A stretch of DNA of 9,921 bases from Actinosomnolentus pattersoniae (SeqCode) (lineage in GTDB: Bacteria > Actinomycetota > UBA4738): positions 1 through 9,921 of the forward strand of contig JACDCJ010000057.1 in assembly GCA_013817655.1 (NCBI GenBank). Reading direction: 5' to 3'. The notes under the pieces were generated by a model that saw only the letters and a program-made list of their open reading frames with translations, had not been told where the DNA came from and did no database searches. Positions 6,381 to 9,921 of this stretch are shown piece after piece; the first letter of the stretch is position 1, and every line of letters starts with the position of its first letter. A program made the position numbers and the translations under genes.

Positions 6381-7895
6381 TTACGTCGCCGGGCGGAGCA
6401 TCCGCCGGTAGACGGCCGCCACGGCCTCCGGCGTGGGAGCGACCGCTTCGAGGGGATACAGCAGGAGGTTTCGGCGGCCGACCCGGAGCCATAGCGGACG
6501 GCCGGACTCGTCCGTCCCGAGCACCTCCGCCTCCCGGGGGTCGATGAGCAGTGGCGTACCGACGAAAGGGTCCTCTGCGGCCGGCAGGTCCCATGCCTCC
6601 TCCCCCGCGACGAGACGCGCCGGAGGCGGCTCGGGCACGGCGTAACGATTCCGGGGCTCACCGCCGAAGAAGCTCCGAGCTCCGGAGATCCAGGCCCCCT
6701 GGAAGAAAGAGCCGCCGTGCAGGTATGAGTAGAGGACCTCGCCGGGAAGCCCCTCGAGTGCGCCCCACGTCGGCGCGAGGAGCTTCCTGGTCGAAGGAAC
6801 GACGAGGGGAGAAGGAGTGGTGTCGGCCGCGACCTGCTCCTCCAGAACGACGCGGACCCGATATCCCAGACGCCGCAGAGCCGCATACGCGTTGCGCAGG
6901 GTCCGCGTGGTGAGGTCCCGGTCGTCGGCCGCGACGAAGGGATATCGCCTCAGGAAGTGGGACGGGACCAGGAGGCCGGCCTCGGGGAGGTCGGGCACCG
7001 GCCGGTCCATCGCCCGGCGCAGCGCGTGGGCCACCGGCCGTTGGGACCGGTCGGCTCGGAGCAGGCCGAAGCTCAGCTCGAACGCATGGTGCACGTAGGG
7101 GCGCTCGCCCGCGGTGGTGAAGTCGAGGCCGCACCACCAGCAGATCCGCTCCGCGCCCGCCAGGCGGACCTCTTCGACGACCCGACCCGCCCACTCGGCG
7201 ATCTGCTCCTCGCCGAAGACGCTGTGGGCCGCGCCGAACTCCTCCAGCCATACCTCTCGACCGCCGGCCAGAGCCTTCGCCGTCGCCACGGCGAGCGCGT
7301 GGCCGGCGACCAGGCGCTCGGGATCCTCGTCCGAGAGGTAAAGATGCGGGGCGATGACGTCCTGCGGCGTCCCCGGGCTGAAGCCGCTGTCTTCGCCGAG
7401 CACATACCAGGCGCCGTCACCGAGAAGCACGGGGCGGCTCGGATCCAGCCTCTTCACCAGCCGGTAGAGCCGATCCGCCCACGGGGAGACGACGTCGGAC
7501 GGCGCGGGGCCGGCCAGGCGATCGATCTCGTTCGTGAGCCCGTATGCGTCGAGGCAGGGGGCGCCCCGAGCCACTTCGACGATCGTTCCGACGTACAGCT
7601 CCTGTGCCCAGAGAAGTTCCGGATCCTCGTACAGCCGGCTGGGGTCCGGGAGCCACGGAGGGGTCCAATTCTCTCCGCTCATGTGCCCGACCAGCAACAC
7701 GAGCTGAAGACGCAGGCCGGAGTCCTCGACCAGATCGAGGAAGGCGCGAAGCCGGGAGATCATCGCCCGGTCCACCGTTTCCCTCGAAGGCATGAAATCC
7801 GGCCAGAGCAGGAAGGCACGGATCCATTCGACCCCGGCCTCCCCGAGCCCGCGCAGGTCGCGCGCGATCTCCTTCGGCCGGAAGTCCTGCCACAT
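6381..7895 (-). CDS. Clan GH-A-like glycoside hydrolase (GH5/beta-mannanase-like) with a C-terminal amidotransferase-like domain
   Basis: From the ATG at 7895 the protein has 504 residues. Residues 1-300 look like a (beta/alpha)8 barrel: LGEAGVEWIRAFLLWPDF (17-34), AYGLTNEIDR (117-126) with E123 as the likely acid/base, and VWLEEFGAAHS (215-225) with E219 as the likely nucleophile. Two glutamates after strands 4 and 7 are the hallmark of clan GH-A retaining enzymes. Residues 305-395 (LVVPSTRKLLAPTW, EVLYSYLHGG) resemble the class I amidotransferase-like domain seen after GH42-type barrels. A small C-terminal beta region (about 445-480) follows. There is no signal peptide, so it probably acts on cytoplasmic oligosaccharides or glycosides; the substrate is unknown. 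Conserved sequence (RFGASYWPSYSGLRMW) continues in frame upstream of 7895, so the true start is probably up to 23 codons earlier, though no ATG, GTG or TTG exists there. Confidence 0.85.
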   Translation of the reverse strand: MWQDFRPKEIARDLRGLGEAGVEWIRAFLLWPDFMPSRETVDRAMISRLRAFLDLVEDSGLRLQLVLLVGHMSGENWTPPWLPDPSRLYEDPELLWAQELYVGTIVEVARGAPCLDAYGLTNEIDRLAGPAPSDVVSPWADRLYRLVKRLDPSRPVLLGDGAWYVLGEDSGFSPGTPQDVIAPHLYLSDEDPERLVAGHALAVATAKALAGGREVWLEEFGAAHSVFGEEQIAEWAGRVVEEVRLAGAERICWWCGLDFTTAGERPYVHHAFELSFGLLRADRSQRPVAHALRRAMDRPVPDLPEAGLLVPSHFLRRYPFVAADDRDLTTRTLRNAYAALRRLGYRVRVVLEEQVAADTTPSPLVVPSTRKLLAPTWGALEGLPGEVLYSYLHGGSFFQGAWISGARSFFGGEPRNRYAVPEPPPARLVAGEEAWDLPAAEDPFVGTPLLIDPREAEVLGTDESGRPLWLRVGRRNLLLYPLEAVAPTPEAVAAVYRRMLRPAT

Positions 7896-7960
7896 GCGCA
7901 GCCCGCTGTAGGAAGGCCAGTAGCTCGCGCCGAAGCGCGGAGTGGCGGGACCGATCCCGG

Positions 7961-8062
7961 CTACTTGGAGGCCTTCTTCGCCTTCTTCGCCTCGCGCTTC
8001 TGCTTGAGGCTCTTCTGCGATTGCTTCTTCACGTTGCTGCCGCCCTTGTCCTTGGTTGCCAT
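7961..8062 (-). CDS. 33-residue Lys-rich mini-protein
   Basis: An ATG at 8062 with a strong GGAGGAGGG site just upstream opens a 33-codon frame ending in TAG. The product reads MATKDKGGSNVKKQSQKSLK and then QKREAKKAKKASK. Eleven residues are Lys and there are almost no hydrophobic residues, so it is very basic and probably disordered or helical. Similar short Lys-rich proteins of unknown function, with a KSLKEKR-like centre, occur in actinobacterial genomes; that is recalled rather than searched. Binding to nucleic acid or ribosomes is plausible from charge alone. The gene lies 72 bp after the DUF2207 gene, and its stop codon overlaps the upstream in-frame extension of the hydrolase gene, which suggests cotranscription. 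The ideal ribosome-binding site and the strong residue bias argue that it is real. Confidence 0.75.
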   Translation of the reverse strand: MATKDKGGSNVKKQSQKSLKQKREAKKAKKASK

Positions 8063-8134
8063 CCGTCCCTCCTCCCCGTCACTCACTCTCGCATCCGTCG
8101 CCGCGGCGGTCGGCGGGCCTGCCACTCAATTCGC

Positions 8135-9921
8135 TCACCAGGACCCGCCACCTCCTCCCCCGCCGCCCCCTCCGGACGAGCCGCCTCCCCCAAAACCGCT
8201 CGACCCGGACCCCGAGGGAGTCGAGGAGATGGTCCCCGCAGTGGTCACGGTGAAGTCGTCGATCGAGGACGCGAACCCGTGGCTCGTGAACGATCCACTC
8301 CCGACGTACCATCCGTTCGAGATCGGCTGTCCCTCCAGTCCTCGAAAGGCTCGGGCCCACCCCTCCGTGCAACCGAAGACGATCGCGAATGGAAGGTACC
8401 GGAAGAACAGGTTCTCCCGCTCCGCGAAACGCGCCTCCTCGACCTCCGCCGTCTCGATGTACCTTCGAAAACCCTGCACCCGGCGCACCAAGCCCGTCCC
8501 CCTCACCGTCCGACGGGGCATGCGGTTTGCCCCCCAAACGAGAAGCAGTCCGCTGAGCGCGACCGGGACCGGAACCAGGCCGAGATGCGTCCTGGCGGCA
8601 GCCAGCCAGACCAGACCCGCCCCCACCAGGAACAGGATCCACCCGCGCCCGATCCACCTCTGGCGCACCTTGTCGGGGCGCTCCGAGAACCACCCCCGCT
8701 CGGCGGCGTCCACGTACAGGGCTTCCTGGACCTTCTTGAGGCGATCGGCGAAGCGCTTCCGAAGGCCGGACATGAGGGCGGTCGGGAGCGCCTCTTCGCC
8801 GGCGTCGGCGGCCGAGTCCTCGAACACCCCATCGATCAGAAGCCGCTCGTAGGGAAGGAGTTCGTCGTCGCTCGCCAGCCTCACGAGCCGCCAATCGGGC
8901 TTGCCGAACCACCCCTTCTTGGGGATCTCCTCGATGCGGACGTGCCCCCTGACGGCGAGGTCGATGATGGTGGCGGTCACGTCGAGCGGGTTCGCCACCT
9001 CGTCGAGAAGCGTGCCCACCTGACCCGGCCGCAGGCCATCGGGCGGCGTGTACTCGACGGGGTACCTGGCCCTCTCCAGCAGCGGCACGGCCTGTCCATC
9101 GGCCTCCGCAGATGCGTAAGCGACGTCAACCGGCGAGCCGACCGCGCGGCGATCCCTGCCCGTCCGCCACTGGAGGCGGCCGAGCAAGGCGAACAGGAGG
9201 AGGAGGAGACCGCCCGAGAGCCCCAGCGAGAGGGGCGTGAGCGAGAACGCGGCCTGCAACGTCCATCGTTCCTCCAGGATGGGACTCGGGGCCGGAACGA
9301 TGCCCTTCGGCAAGCCGGCGACCACGGTGAGGCCCTCGAGAGGGTTCAGGGAGGCCTGGGTGAAGGAGGCCGTCGAACCGTCAACCTCGCTGCCCGAGCA
9401 GGTGAGGGTGGAGCCGGTCGGCCCCGCGAAGCATGCGGTCTGCGTGAACGACCCCGGCGCCCTGACCTCGACCGTGGCCGCCTCGATCGGGACTTCCCAG
9501 AACGCTCCGACGGCGTTCCAGTACAGCTCGTCGTGACCCGGAAAGCCGTTCAGGGAGCCTTCCACGCTGTAGACGATCGTGTAGACGTGCCGGCCGGAGA
9601 TCGTTCGATCGGGATCGCCGATCTTGATCCGCAGCAGGTTGTCGACGTTCTCCAGCTCGTACTCGTCGGGCGTTCCCGGCGAGCCCTCGATCGACACGAC
9701 CTCGACCGGGTACACCCGGTCGTATCGATCGTCGAAGGTGAGCCGGACGGGGATGTCGCGAAAGATCCCGTGCTTCTCGACCGCCCCGAAGTCGTAGTCG
9801 ATGCGCTCCACGACCAGGAGGGATCCAGCCCGGCGGACCTCCAGATCCACGTCATAGGAGAGGATCCGCTCCACGCCCGTTTGGCCCAGGGCGACGCCCG
9901 GCACGGCAAGGAACGGGATGC
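8135..9921 (-). CDS. DUF2207 family membrane protein with Gly-rich tail, N-terminus off the right edge
   Basis: The frame runs off the right edge with no stop. Numbering from the GTG at 9904 gives 589 residues, but codons before it read IPFLAVPGVALGQT, the end of a signal peptide, so the start lies outside. Residues about 10-200 form the extracellular beta-rich DUF2207 domain (ILSYDVDLEV, LLVVERIDYDFG, HGIFRDIPVR, HDELYWNAVGAFWEVPIEAA). A membrane segment at about 220-241 follows. The cytoplasmic part (about 280-415) includes PPDGLRPGQVGTLLDEVANP and a winged-helix-like TIIDLAVRGHVRIEE. Two more membrane segments lie at 422-437 and 442-458. The conserved end is FRRYIETAEVEEARFAERE with YLPFAIVFGCTEGWARAF. 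The last 25 residues are almost all Gly and Ser, ending GGSW, as is common in this family. The molecular function of DUF2207 proteins is unknown. It is the first gene of the co-directional minus-strand group in this window. Confidence 0.93.
   Translation of the reverse strand, partial: IPFLAVPGVALGQTGVERILSYDVDLEVRRAGSLLVVERIDYDFGAVEKHGIFRDIPVRLTFDDRYDRVYPVEVVSIEGSPGTPDEYELENVDNLLRIKIGDPDRTISGRHVYTIVYSVEGSLNGFPGHDELYWNAVGAFWEVPIEAATVEVRAPGSFTQTACFAGPTGSTLTCSGSEVDGSTASFTQASLNPLEGLTVVAGLPKGIVPAPSPILEERWTLQAAFSLTPLSLGLSGGLLLLLFALLGRLQWRTGRDRRAVGSPVDVAYASAEADGQAVPLLERARYPVEYTPPDGLRPGQVGTLLDEVANPLDVTATIIDLAVRGHVRIEEIPKKGWFGKPDWRLVRLASDDELLPYERLLIDGVFEDSAADAGEEALPTALMSGLRKRFADRLKKVQEALYVDAAERGWFSERPDKVRQRWIGRGWILFLVGAGLVWLAAARTHLGLVPVPVALSGLLLVWGANRMPRRTVRGTGLVRRVQGFRRYIETAEVEEARFAERENLFFRYLPFAIVFGCTEGWARAFRGLEGQPISNGWYVGSGSFTSHGFASSIDDFTVTTAGTISSTPSGSGSSGFGGGGSSGGGGGGGGGGSW

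Noticed and set aside
5041..6411. A 456-codon plus-strand open frame
   Set aside because: It is antisense to fumC, whose motifs are complete, and its translation resembles no family.
6340..6594. An 85-residue N-terminal extension of fumarase
   Set aside because: It is low-complexity, overlaps the end of the hydrolase gene and has no family match, whereas the ATG at 6339 has a good ribosome-binding site.
8140..8200. C-rich tract that looked like a simple-sequence repeat
   Set aside because: It is the coding sequence of the Gly/Ser tail (GGGSSGGGG... ending GGSW) of the DUF2207 protein, a usual feature of the family.
6957..8852. A 631-codon plus-strand open frame, the longest in the window
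   Set aside because: It lies antisense to the hydrolase, the mini-protein and the DUF2207 gene, has a low-complexity composition rich in Pro and Arg and shows no recognisable domain. All three minus-strand genes are well supported, so it is a GC-rich shadow.

Overview
This is a strongly GC-rich window with tightly packed genes on both strands. It contains GTG starts, at least one gene that looks leaderless, and a combination of families (a MocR regulator beside a split-barrel flavoprotein, a DUF2207 protein, a Lys-rich mini-protein, a class II fumarase) that fits an uncultured actinobacterium best. A GC-rich Chloroflexota lineage is also possible. There is no rRNA, tRNA, CRISPR array, transposase, phage gene or composition break, so this looks like ordinary chromosome rather than an island.

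Left part (1-2678). The window opens inside a minus-strand gene for a membrane-anchored protein with a Ser/Pro/Lys repeat linker and a peptidoglycan-binding domain; its C-terminus lies off the left edge. Next comes a MocR-type regulator (minus strand), divergent from a split-barrel flavin-binding protein of the pyridoxamine-phosphate-oxidase superfamily (plus strand). The short AT-rich gap between their starts carries a direct repeat that looks like a MocR operator. The pair is probably a self-contained regulator-target module.

Middle part (2679-4908). A minus-strand seven-bladed YVTN-type beta-propeller gene converges on the flavoprotein gene. Its true N-terminus, including a PEGA domain, is separated from the propeller frame by an apparent one-base frameshift near 3885-3888. 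Divergent from it is a MOSC-domain protein, which ends three bases from the end of the convergent fumarase gene.

Right part (4912-9921). Four co-directional minus-strand genes run, in transcription order: a DUF2207 membrane protein with a Gly-rich tail (N-terminus off the right edge), a 33-residue Lys-rich mini-protein, a clan GH-A-like glycoside hydrolase and class II fumarase. The hydrolase has a conserved N-terminus that extends upstream of its first ATG, up to the stop codon of the mini-protein, but no standard start codon is available there. The four genes could share a transcript, but no common pathway is evident.

I found no convincing new multi-gene system. The points most worth checking are the split PEGA-propeller gene, the missing start of the hydrolase, the MocR operator with its leaderless start, and the mini-protein.
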